From: Strigamia acuminata
Taxonomy: Eukaryota > Arthropoda > Chilopoda > Geophilomorpha > Linotaeniidae
Reading direction: 5' to 3'
Assembly: GCA_949358305.1 (NCBI GenBank)
Contig: OX442314.1
Span: 20,081,060 to 20,145,059 of the forward strand
Length of the DNA stretch: 64,000 bases
Shown here: positions 11,310-21,700 of the stretch, piece after piece
Numbering within the stretch: the stretch's first letter is position 1
Layout: the number at the start of each line of letters is the position of its first letter
Made by a program: the position numbers and the translations under genes
Notes under the pieces: model-generated
Databases searched by the model: none
Told to the model about the DNA's origin: nothing
The model's input: the letters and a program-made list of their open reading frames with translations, nothing else

Positions 11310-12994
11310 AGGTGCATTCAATATCGATAAGGAGAAGTGACTTCTTTCACTTATTTGACTTCTCACAACCGGATATGACGACTTTTGTGTCATATCTCTG
11401 ATATGTCGTTTTGAAAGAAGTCAAATAAGTGAAGTAAGGAGAAGTGAAAAAATAGTTACTTCTTCTTATGTATAAGCATAGAGTAAAGACAGTAAGAGCT
11501 GGCACTCTCTGTCGGAAGCTTTGTAGTTTGTGCAATCATTGTTGCGTCATAAACGTCATATCGACGGTGGCGCCCTCGTGTGGTTGGTATGCTGATCGTG
11601 TGGCTCTGCTACTAGCTAGCAATGCATTGGAGCTGTAAATGTCCAAATATCCATTAGATAAATTAAGGTTTTATGTTATTTTTAAGATATTTATTTAAAA
11701 ATAACAATTTTATTTTATTCTAGAACAGAAATGTGTGGAGAGACATATATAATGGACTCAATTTTTAATATCATCTGTTTACACATGTTGACATGTAGTT
11801 AAAATAGGCTGAATAGGTTAAAATAGGTAGTGAGTAATATTTAATTAAAAGAGGTACAACAACAGAATCCAAGCAAAGTAATTTGGCTTTATTTTGGTAA
11901 AAAATGGAGTAAAGTCTGATGAATTTCTTTTAATTGTTTTGGTCATAAAATGATGAATTTTAGACCAAATTAGTAATAAAATAATGAATTTTGAACCAAA
12001 TTGGACATAAAATAATAAATTTTGGTCAAGATTGATCAAAAACTGCTGATTTGTGCTCAAAATTGGTCAAAAACTACTGATTTGTGCTCAAAATTGATAA
12101 AAAAAACTAATGAATTTTGATCAAAATTGGTCAAAAACTGATCAATTTTAATCAAAATTTGTCAAAAACTGATCAATTTTAATCAAAATTTGTCAAAAAC
12201 TGATTATTTTTGCTCAAAATTTGTCAAAAACTGATTATTTTTGCTCAAAATTTGTCAAAAACTGATTATTTTTGCTCAAAATTTGTCAAAAACTGATTAT
12301 TTTTGCTCTATTCTGATTAAAAACTGATTATTTTTTATCCATATTGGTCAAAATTAATGATTTTTTATTCATAAATTGATGAGTTGTAGGCATTGCAATA
12401 ATTTCCATTGCTGTTTAGAGGTGCCATTGTCCAATTATTTTAATTATTTTAATTATTTCAATTATTTCGGGTATCTCACAGTTGATCTGGTACTGTTCGT
12501 AGCATACCCACCACTATGAGCGCTAGTGTCGATTGGAGGCGTGGCCTGATGGCGCCAAAAACGAGAGAGTGCCGACTCTTTCTGTCTTTACTCTATGGTA
12601 TAAGTCACTTAAATGATGGTGCGCATGCGCATATCGCCTGGTTTCGCCTCGTTTTGGAAATTTTTGGCCGCCATCTTTTCCGATCTAATTCGCACGCCGC
12701 AATGTTGCCTAAAACAAAAAAAATATGTGCTCTAAAATTCTAAAAACCACATGAACTTCTAATTAATACAAGAAAAAGAGATGCATGTGGTTTTTAGAAT
12801 TTTAGAGCACATATTTTTTTTTGACGAATGCGAGATTGACATTTGTTGCGGCCGCACGCTAGTTGACAAATTTTCTCCGTGTTTTTCTCCGTTTTAAGCG
12901 CGTTCAAACATGAGTCACTTCTTTCAAATGACTTATTTAATCAACTATCAACTTAAGGAGAAGTCACTTCTCCTTATCGATATTGAATGAACCT
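11310..12994. mobile_element. 1.7 kb foldback MITE, AGGTGCATTCAAT family
   Basis: Ends AGGTGCATTCAATATCGATA and TATCGATATTGAATGAACCT, flanked by AAT at 11307-11309 and 12995-12997; copy B keeps the empty site ACAATATCAAA near 19235. The interior carries a 30-bp tandem repeat at 12020-12370. No transposase was found. Confidence 0.87.
12020..12370. repeat. 30-bp tandem repeat
   Basis: About ten copies of a unit resembling AATTTGTCAAAAACTGATTA. The inverse-strand form recurs in a different MITE at 36150-36300. Confidence 0.75.
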
Positions 12995-13085
12995 AATATC
13001 AAAAAGTTAGGTATTTTTGTGGACCACCCTGGGGAGAAAGAAAAATTCAACATAACGGCGAGGAGAAAATGTTTTGTGCATAAAT

Positions 13086-13127
13086 TATTATTTAAACTGA
13101 AAAAAAAAAAAAAAAAAAAAAAAAAAA
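13086..13127. repeat. A-rich run
   Basis: A long A homopolymer near 13099-13126, also present but shorter at 19340 and 34060 in the paralogous segments, so it drifts in length between copies. Confidence 0.8.
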
Positions 13128-13213
13128 CATTTTGAATTGGAATCAATGCATGTGGTGACTGATCAAACACTTTTTGGCCGTTTGCTAGGGATTGTATGTT
13201 TACGCCGTAACTA

Positions 13214-13443
13214 TACTCTGGCCATGTGTAAGTTGAGCCTAAATCCGAGCCTCACAACTCACTCTGTGCTGCCGCCAGGGAAAATAGTTCAGAGTTTATT
13301 GCTTGCTTCTTCCAGAAATCTTAGAACGTTCGCTTACTATTTCAGTAAATCGGTTGCAATTCTGGTGTTTGGATCTATTTTCTTGTATCACTACACCAGA
13401 GAAAAGGCTCGGATTTAGGCTCAACTTACACATGGCCAGAGTA
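13214..13443. mobile_element. Short TACTCTGGCC-family MITE with TA duplication
   Basis: Ends TACTCTGGCCATGTGTAAG and CTTACACATGGCCAGAGTA, with TA at 13212-13213 and 13444-13445. Copy B has the empty site (CGTAACTAGAGAAATG near 19418), which fixes both borders. Confidence 0.88.
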
Positions 13444-13802
13444 TAGAGAAATGAAGGAACAGCTGCACTCAAAACGTATTGCACATGTACTTATGTTAGT
13501 GGTTAATTTGTGAGCATTTTGCGTAACGTATTATTTTTCAAAATAACTGCCAAAATGGAATAATTTTAACCTGCCTTTTTCGTAAAGAAAAAGTATACAA
13601 CTATAGTAACATACAACTGCATACAGATTCAAGCGTTTGCTTGAATTACTGATAGACTTGTGCGCTGGGGATAATCTCTCGGCATTTAACCAGTAAGTTA
13701 CTATTAAACGTGGAACAAAATGGATGCCTTGCCTTGACGATGAACCATATTACACAGCTCGCCCTATAGTGGAAAAACAATTTTTTTAATGAAGCGCTGA
13801 CG

Positions 13803-14714
13803 TTGAGGCGCATGATATATCGCGAAAAAAGAAATCGCGAACCCCAAAAAAAGCGACATTTGAAATCGCTACTTGTGGAATCGCGAATCGTGTTAGCGCA
13901 AACTCTCACTGGCGCGAACTCAAACTGGCGCTAATTGGACACGCGCGAAAAAAGCAATCGCGAAATAAACAAATCGCGAACAATCGCGAAAAAAGCAATC
14001 GCGAAATAAACAAATCGCAAAAAATCGCGAATAAAACAAATCGCGAAAAATCGCGAAAAAACACAAACATCACAAACATCACAAACATCACAAACTGCAA
14101 ATAATCGAGCCCGTTTCGCCGCCAGTTTCGCCGCCCGTTTCGCCGCCCGTTTCACCGCCCGTTTCACCCGTTGGACGCACATTACGGAGTGTCCGAGGTA
14201 GGATGGCAGCAGCAAATTCACCACCACCCGCAAATCCAGCGGTTACGCAGCGTGGACGAGGGCGTGGACGAGGGCGAGGGCGAGGGCGTGGGCGTGGGCG
14301 AGGACGTGGCCATTCAATGGGAATGGGAATGACGTCACGTACAAACACGAAACGAGTTTTGCATACGTTTTAGACTTTTTGAATGCACCTACTGTAAAGT
14401 TTTTGTGTTCGTTCTTTGTTTCATTTTGTTAATAAGTTAAATAAATAGTTTCAATTTTTTGCATTTTTTCGATTTTTTCAATTTTTTCCATTTTTTTTTG
14501 ATTTTTCCTCAATTTCGCGTTTTCCTAATTTCGCGTTTTCTTTTTTCGAATTTTTTGTAACATTTCGCTAAAGTTTGATTCGCGATTTCTTTTTTCGCGA
14601 TTTTTTCTTTCGCGATTCCTTTTTTCGCGCCTACTTCCGTATGAAAAAACAAATCCCGATTTTCGCGATTCCTTATTTTCGCGATTTCTTTTTTCGCGAT
14701 ACATCCGCCACCCC
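13803..14714. mobile_element. TCGCGA-rich insertion with 6-bp duplication CTGACG
   Basis: CTGACG stands at 13797-13802 and 14715-14720; copy B has a single CTGACGTTTAG near 19787. Both arms contain inverted TCGCGAAAAAAGAAATCGCGA-like sequence. A GC-rich centre (14105-14310) encodes a short Arg-Gly repeat frame. Confidence 0.75.
14203..14373 (+). CDS. Small Arg-Gly-repeat ORF inside the TCGCGA insertion
   Basis: An ATG frame begins MAAANSPPPANPAVTQ, continues as about ten Arg-Gly repeats and ends [20 protein letters not shown] before a stop. RG-rich peptides bind nucleic acid, and such segments can head transposon proteins, but nothing further supports function. The repeat is low-complexity DNA, so the frame may be accidental. 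Confidence 0.3.
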   Translation: MAAANSPPPANPAVTQRGRGRGRGRGRGRGRGRGRGHSMGMGMTSRTNTKRVLHTF

Positions 14715-15165
14715 CTGACGTTTAGTTTTCTTGTTTCAGCATAAAAATCAAATACTAAAACACTAAAAACACCATTTTTTGAATGCATCTACTATCAATT
14801 TGATCTAAAACTAGATTTCAATTTATATTTCCATTATTATGTTTTTAGATTATCATGGTAACTATAAAGGTGACGATGTTGAGAGACCCGACCACCATCA
14901 TCACCACCAACACCATCGTCATTCCTCAAAAACAGACAATTATTATAATAAAGCGCAAGGAACAGGAGCAGACGAACCAAACGAACCTCTTCAAGCACGA
15001 TACACTGATGTGCCTATGCCATCTACTTTGAAAGGCAGACTAGCAAATGGACCTCTTGTAGGAAGAGCAGTAGATCTAACATACCCAGGTCTTATACGCA
15101 GAGATATGGGTGTACCCGAGTCATCTGATTTGCAAGGAAGATTTTCAAAAGGGCCGCTTGTAGCC

Positions 15166-15684
15166 GGCTGAAAAGTTTTGAGAAAAAAGTTCTGAAACGT
15201 TAGTCTACTCAGCTTTGTAACCTAAAACTATCATGTTGGAATGCATTTCTAAAATAAATTACGGAGTATTTCTTTTCTTTTGTGTTTCCTCTCTTTCAAT
15301 TACTAGTATGACCAAATAAAGTGTCCTAATTGAGGATTAGCTTGGTTGCCTCAATAGTTTTAGGTTACAAAGCTGAGTTACAATGCTGAGTAGACTAATG
15401 TTTCAGACCTTTTTTCTCAAAACTTTTCAGTATGAAATATTTTTTTTAAGAACGGCTCTAGACTAATTGGATGATGCTCTATAACTTTCTAATTCACCTT
15501 TTTGCTCTATCTGTCACGGTTCTCGAGTTACAATATGGATGACCTTGAAGATGACCTTAGAGGTCAAATTGGATATCGTAATTGGATTTCCCCCGACATA
15601 CTACCCTTACAATAATTTTGCTGAATCAACATCTAGAACAGTTTGGGAATTATTTACTGAGAACCAGACTTTCTGACCACCCTG
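15166..15684. mobile_element. Truncated copy of the L1-intron foldback MITE
   Basis: Matches the interior and right arm of the 7607-8371 element, ending TTTCTGACCACCCTG followed by TA; the left end is missing. It is fused directly to the L2 coding exon. Confidence 0.8.
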
Positions 15685-15736
15685 TATTGTGATTGAGTTT
15701 GATTTATTGTTTTTTACTTTACATTTTTGCTAGGCA

Positions 15737-15776
15737 TTCACAAGAATCAGCTGACAGTAGTGCTAGCGTGTAAACG
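15737..15776 (+). pseudogene. Orphan copy of the L1 terminal exon
   Basis: After TTTTTGCTAG comes the same 40-nt exon as 8421-8460 (HSQESADSSASV, stop). No coding exon splices to it now, because the upstream part was lost with the MITE truncation. It marks the start of duplication copy B. Confidence 0.75.
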
Positions 15777-15955
15777 TGAATCGCCGAAAGATTTGGTACA
15801 AACAAAATACAAAGTTTCGCTAATTCAAAATTTAACTATCAGATCCTAAAATAAAATTGTATTATTTGACTGATATACAGTAATACGTTATTTATTACAA
15901 GAAATTAAAGAATAAAAGCTTGTTGAATTAGAATCTGTACCACACCCAACACATA

Positions 15956-17721
15956 CAGCACAGGACAGAACATTGGTTGAGTTGGATAAATGATTAAAAA
16001 GAAAACAATTTTCAAAATATAACCAAACAATAAGTACAAGAGTGATCTCTTTCTCACCAATACAAAAAAATAAAAAAAAATAAAATTTCAACCTTACCGT
16101 ATTACCTCACATAAAGCGGCATGCTGCTGGGCATGGGTTTACCAGCTTTTCAAAATTGGGCACAAAAAATTTATACCGGCATGCCGGTATACAACGAAAC
16201 ATGCCGGTATAAGTGAAAAAACTGTTTTTTTGTGTTTTTCTTTAAAAGAGCCCAGATGAATAATTATGTTAAAATTTGGGCCTGAAATTGAAGTTTTCTT
16301 GATATTCTAAAGATTACTGCTAAACTTTTAGAAATATTTGTAGAAATTTAGATCAATTTCCTACATCTTGGACATTTAAATATGCGTTTTAAGCATGTTT
16401 TGGGCTCAAAATTAAAAAAAAAAATTGTACTCACTTACACCGGCATGCCGTTATAAACGAGGTTTATCGGCATGCCGGTATAACTCGAAATATACCGGCA
16501 TGCGGCTTAATGTGAGGTAATACGGTATAAATCAGTGACAAAACTTTGGCCTGTTCTTCAAATTCTTCAAAATCAATTAAACTTTAATACTTAATTCCTT
16601 TCCCACAATGTTTAATAACTTCAATGCATCTTGTATACATTGAATTAATTAGTTTTTTACAACTTTCATCAGTGATGGACTCCAAAGCTCTTTCAATGAA
16701 TACTTGCATTATCCACTGAAAAATCCACTTTGCTACAGCCATTCCTCTCTCTTTCTTCCACATATTCTTGTCCAGGACTACTTGATACATATTTGCATTT
16801 TAGTTTTCATTCAAAAAAACAATTTTATTTTTTTTCTTGCATCCAAATGCACCCCAAACTATATATAACATATCCTCCTTCAAAGTTTCTACTCAAGCAC
16901 AGCTCATTGTTTTTTCGTAAATCATGCCAGTAATATTTAAGCCTTCTGGGCCATCCAGATTATATTTATTTTCATTACTGAACACAACTTTTTGCCATTC
17001 ATTGATCCAGGAAACAAGTTTTTCTGCCCATTCCAATCTTGGTTTGATGTGATGAGGCTTCAAAGCTGGTTTAGCCTTTAATTTTGTGTATTTCAGATGA
17101 AGGGTCTGTTGCAAAACACGTTGTACAATACATACACTACAATCGAGTTGGCATTTCTCTTTAATTGTTGCATTTATTGCTTGCTTCTCTGATTATTTGA
17201 CGCCTTGCACGCGCACTTGTAGTCTTGGGTCATCCTCCTGGGTTTTTTTAGACCATATTACCGGTAAGCACCTAATTTTAGATAATTCCTTAAAACCTTT
17301 TCAGATCTTCCAATTCTCTTTGCAATTTCAACATTAGAGAAGCCTAATTCTTTAAATGCATCAATTTTTACTCTTTCAAGCAAAGTTAGCCTTTTTACAG
17401 AACCCATCTTGGAAAATAAAACAATATGCAAAGGAGGTTGCACTTTGGGTCTGGAAAAACAAATTTTGAATTAATTTTCCTACTATTATTATTATTTTCA
17501 GGAGTAATCCTAAAATGGCCAAAGTTTTGTCGTAGATATCAAAGGTTAAAATTTGATTTTTTGATTTTTTTATATTTGTGAGAAAGAGATCACTCTTAAA
17601 CTTGTTGTAACATTATTTCAGCATGATTAAAATGCAAATCTGGTGTTAGTTTGGTTATATTTTGAAAATTGTTTACTTTTCAATCATTTATCCAATTCGG
17701 CCAAAGTTTTGTCCTGCACTG
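15956..17721 (-). mobile_element. Tc1-like element, copy B, degenerate
   Basis: Ends CAGCACAGGACAGAAC and GTTTTGTCCTGCACTG, TA-flanked. Minus-strand pieces: N-terminal helix-turn-helix at about 17258-17420 (MGSVKRLTLLERVKIDAF) and a catalytic-domain piece at 16893-17114 (WQKVVFSNENKYNLDGPEG). FSNE in place of the usual FSDE removes the first catalytic Asp, and the frames are broken, so it is inactive. Confidence 0.87.
16097..16525. mobile_element. MITE with CCGTATTACCTCAC ends and TA duplication
   Basis: Inverted ends CCGTATTACCTCACATAAAG and its partner TTAATGTGAGGTAATACGG are flanked by TA (16095-16096, 16526-16527). Copy A lacks it at the matching position near 8814. The interior has repeated GGCATGCCGGTATAA motifs. 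Confidence 0.9.
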
Positions 17722-18454
17722 TAGTAGTTGAAAGCATTAATTCTTTACAACTGATTTAGCTTTAGAATTTCCAATATAACAGCCCGTCAAAATATTTCCA
17801 ATAATTGCAATAGAAATGGTGTGAATGTTGGCACATGCAATAATCTGGTCTGTTTTAAGTCAATAGCATTATTCAACTAGTTAAAAACAAAGTTAGTTTC
17901 ACAACAGGTGGATTAATGTTATCGAGATTATCTCAAGAACAAGAAATACAAAATATGTTAAAGCAGTAAGTCCCAGATGTGAATTACACAAAGATATGAA
18001 ATGTTTTCCCTACACACACTAAATGCTCAATAAATTTTACAACGTTTAAGAAATACTATTACAAAGTTAAAAATTTCCTACCACGTATTGTGTAATTGTT
18101 ATGACTTACATGTAACATTAAAATACGACACTAAAAATTAGATATTGCACATAAACAAAACACAATATTACTGGTGCATTGAAAATTACATATGGCAGCA
18201 TGTGAGCCATTTTAATTGGTGGTCATACCCCAGCAGTACCAATCTTAAAAATTTGTTATAGGAAAACAGTTTTATACTCAAGTTGCCAACTCAAAACCAA
18301 TCTATAAGTCGTTGGTAAACTCAATTTATTCACACATTTTTTTCCCTAAAACTTGATTAAATTACGCTATTCACAGTTATGTCGGTCAATTTAATGTTTT
18401 ATTCAAGATCTGCAGTCCATTCTGTCTACAATGAATGTAGCTAATGTGATTATT

Positions 18455-18703
18455 ATTATTATTTAACTATCAATTTCTAACGTAATTTCATTCAGGATAT
18501 CAACAAAAACATTTAAACAAGGCATTGTCTTATTAATGATGTTAATGAATAGCCGATTGTATTCAAGTTTATTACTACAGATTTAAACATTTTAATTTTA
18601 CCTGAAATTGATATTCAAATTAAAATTACCCGATGTTTAGAACAAGAGCACATTAAATCAAAGATAGTTTAATGTGTTAAGATCACATTTGTGAGTCGCC
18701 AGG
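18455..18703 (+). promoter_or_regulatory. L3 promoter block
   Basis: The conserved family upstream region: TTCAGGATAT at 18491-18500, an ACTGAAATTGATATTC-like element, then AAGAGCACATTAAATC at 18645-18660, about 45-60 bp before the ATG, in TATA-box position. The order and spacing recur before LC, L4, L5, L6 and L7. Confidence 0.65.
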
Positions 18704-21700
18704 ATGTTGAAAAGTCTCCCAATATCATTTTTTGTGATTGTCATCATTGTCACATTGGCAAAAGTAATGTTGATTTATTTTACTTTATTTTAATTTTTTT
18801 TTTCTATATTATTTTTTCTATCTTCTCTTTGCACATTTCGTCATCATCATTGTTTCACTGTTTTTACAGGGTCACCACCCAACGAAAGGAAGCAAGAGCA
18901 GTAAGAATTTCGGTGATAAGTACAACCTCTGACAAAAAGTATTTGATCGATCAATCACAACAAACAAACAAGAATTTGTACAATACTTTATACACAAAAC
19001 ATTTCATTCACTTAACGTAATAGAAGAAGACAAAAGTTACAAAGCAGTAGGTGCATTCAATAAGTCTAAACCGTATGCAAAACTCGTTTCGTGTTTGCAC
19101 GTGACGTCATTCCCATTGAATAACATGTAATTCAATGGGAATGGGAATGACGTCACGTGCAAACACGAAACGAGTTTTGCATACGTTTTAGACTTATTGA
19201 ATGCACCTAAGTGATAATTTGAAAAAAAATAAACAATATCAAAAAGTTAGGTATTTTTGTGGACCATTCTGGGGAGAAAAAAAAATTCAACATAACAGCG
19301 AGGAGAAAATGTTTTGTGCATAAATTATTATTTAAACTAAAAAAAAAATTGGAATTAATGCATGTGGTGACTGATCAAACACTTTTTGGCCGTTTGCTAG
19401 GGATTGTATGTTTACGCCGTAACTAGAGAAATGAAGGAACAGCTGCACTCAAAACGTATTGTACATGTACTTATGTTAGTGGTTAATTTGTGAGCATTTT
19501 GCATAACGTATTATTTTTCAAAATAACTGCCAAAATGGAATAATTTTAACCTGCGAAATCGTGTCTTTCTTTTTCTTTTTTCGTAAAGAAAAAGTATACA
19601 ACTACAGTAACATACAACTGCATACAGATTCAAGCGTTTGCTTGACTTACTGATAGACTTGTGCGCTGGAGATAATCTCTCGGCATTTAACCAGTAAGTT
19701 ACTATTAAACGTGGAACAAAATGGATGCCTTGCCTTGACGATGAACCATAGTGGAAAAACAATTTTTTTAATGAAGCGCTGACGTTTAGTTTCCTTGTTT
19801 CAGCATAAAAATCAAACACTAAAACACTAAAAACACCATTTTTTGAATGCATCTACTATCAATTTGATCTAAAACTAGATTTCAATTTATATTTCCATTA
19901 TTATGTTTTTAGATTATCATGGTAACTATAAAGGTGACGATGTTGAGAGACCCGACCACCATCATCACAACCAACACCATCGTCATTCCTCAAAAACAGA
20001 CAAATATTATAATAAAGCGCATGGAACAGGAGCAGACGAACCAAACGAACCTGATGTGGCTATGCAAGGAAGACTAGCAAATGGACCTCTTGTAGGAAGA
20101 CTAGCAAATGGACCTCTTGTAGGAAGACTAGCAAATGGACCTCTTGTAGGAAGACTAGCAAATGGACCTCTTGTAGGAAGACTAGCAAATGGACCTCTTG
20201 TAGGAAGACTAGCAAATGGACCTCTTGTAGGAAGACTAGCAAATGGACCTCTTGTAGGAAGACTAGCAAATGGACCTCTTGTAGGAAGACTAGCAAATGG
20301 ACCTCTTGTAGGAAGACTAGCAAATGGACCTCTTGTAGGAAGACTAGCAAATGGACCTCTTGTAGGAAGACTAGCAAATGGACCTCTTGTAGGAAGACTA
20401 GCAAATGGACCTCTTGTAGGAAGAGCAGTAGATCTAACATACCCAGATTTGGGTGTACCACAGCCAGATTCTCATGAACATAAAAATATGCATCATAACC
20501 ACCACAATCGACACCATCATCATAAGTCAAAGGGCACCTACAAGAATAAGAAATCACAAAATGCACCAATTCGAGCTCCCCATTATCACAATCATCATGC
20601 TTTAGGAAAGAAATATACCGGTGGTGTGAATACAGGAAGCGGAGCTCCAAATTGGCATTCTCTTTCACGTTCCCATACAGATTCGGATTCGGATTCGGAA
20701 TCACAAAATGAACACCATTATCACAAACATCATGCTTTAGGAAAGAAATATACCGGTGGTGTGAATACAGGAAGCGGAGCTCCAAATTGGCATTCTCTTT
20801 CACGTTCCCATACAGATTCGGATTCGGATTCGGAATCACAAAATGCGCACCATTATCACAAACATCATGCTTTAGGAAAGAAATATACCGGTGGTGTTAA
20901 TACAGGAAGCGGAGCTCCAAATTGGCATTCTCTTTCACGTTCCCATACAGATTCGGTTTCGGATTCGGAATCACAAAATGCGCACCATTATCACAAACAT
21001 CATGCTTTAGGAAAGAAATATACCGGTGGTGTGAATACAGGAAGCGGAGCTCCAAATTGGCATTCTCTTTCACGTTCCCATACAGATTCGGATTCGGATT
21101 CGGAATCACAAAATGCGCACCATTATCACAAACATCATGCTTTAGGAAAGAAATATACCGGTGGTGTTAATACAGGAAGCGGAGCTCCAAATTGGCATTC
21201 TCTTTCACGTTCCCATACAGATTCGAATTCTGATTTGAACGCAATTAAAAGGAAAAAAGGCAAAGAGGGAAGATATGCCGGTAGCCTTGCTAATACAGGA
21301 TTCAGAAATCGAAACAAGAAATATTACAAGTTTATAGATTCCATATCGGATTCCAGTTCGGATTCGGATTCAAATTCAGATAGTTATGAAACCCAATATC
21401 AAAAATTACTTTCAAATTATCATGGACTTTATAAAGAAATCAATGCGGATTCCAACTCGGATTCGGATTCCAGCTCGGATTCGGATTCCAGCTCGGAATC
21501 GGATTCCAGCTCGGAATCGGATTCCAGCTCGGAATCGGATTCCAGCTCGGAATCGGATTCCAGCTCGGAATCGGATTCCAGCTCGGAATCGGATTCCAGC
21601 TCGGAATCGGATAGCAGCTCGGAATCGGATTCCAGCTCGGAATCGGATTCCAGCGCGGAATCGGATTCCAGCTCGGAATCGGATTCCAGCTCGGAATCGG

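Larger units (their letters stand above)
8421..15165 (+). repeat. Segmental duplication, copy A
   Basis: The L1 terminal exon, a Tc1-like element, the family 5' flank, exon 2 and the His-rich exon recur in the same order at 15737-20050. Copy A is longer because of private insertions (9739-9981, 11310-12994, 13214-13443, 13803-14714). The two copies serve as each other's empty-site reference. Confidence 0.85.
11106..15171 (+). pseudogene. L2: broken class I family gene (copy A)
   Basis: Exon 2 (11106-11136, [10 protein letters not shown], donor GTAAGA) and the His-rich exon (14849-15171, [20 protein letters not shown]) are present, but the promoter box, ATG and signal-peptide exon are gone. 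Compared with copy B, about 325 bp is deleted between GATATCAACA and CATTTCGTC near 11065, with a short shared CA at the break. The coding exon carries one GRLANGPLV unit, against 13 in L3, and runs into a truncated foldback element that supplies its TGA at 15169-15171. A gene-1-type terminal exon follows at 15737-15776. Four large insertions separate the two exons. Confidence 0.85.
15777..20050 (+). repeat. Segmental duplication, copy B
   Basis: Repeats the order of copy A: L1-type 3' end, Tc1-like element, family 5' flank, leader, exon 2, His-rich exon. It retains the leader exon that copy A lost and carries private insertions at 16097-16525 and 19049-19208. Confidence 0.85.

Noticed and set aside
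20068-20418. CRISPR-like direct repeat array
   Set aside because: Units abut with no spacers, encode protein in frame, and the genome is animal.
20060-20839. Long minus-strand ORF with VFLQEVHLL repeats
   Set aside because: Exact shadow of the GRLANGPLV and 45-residue repeats of L3 in the opposite frame; repeat length divisible by three keeps every frame open.
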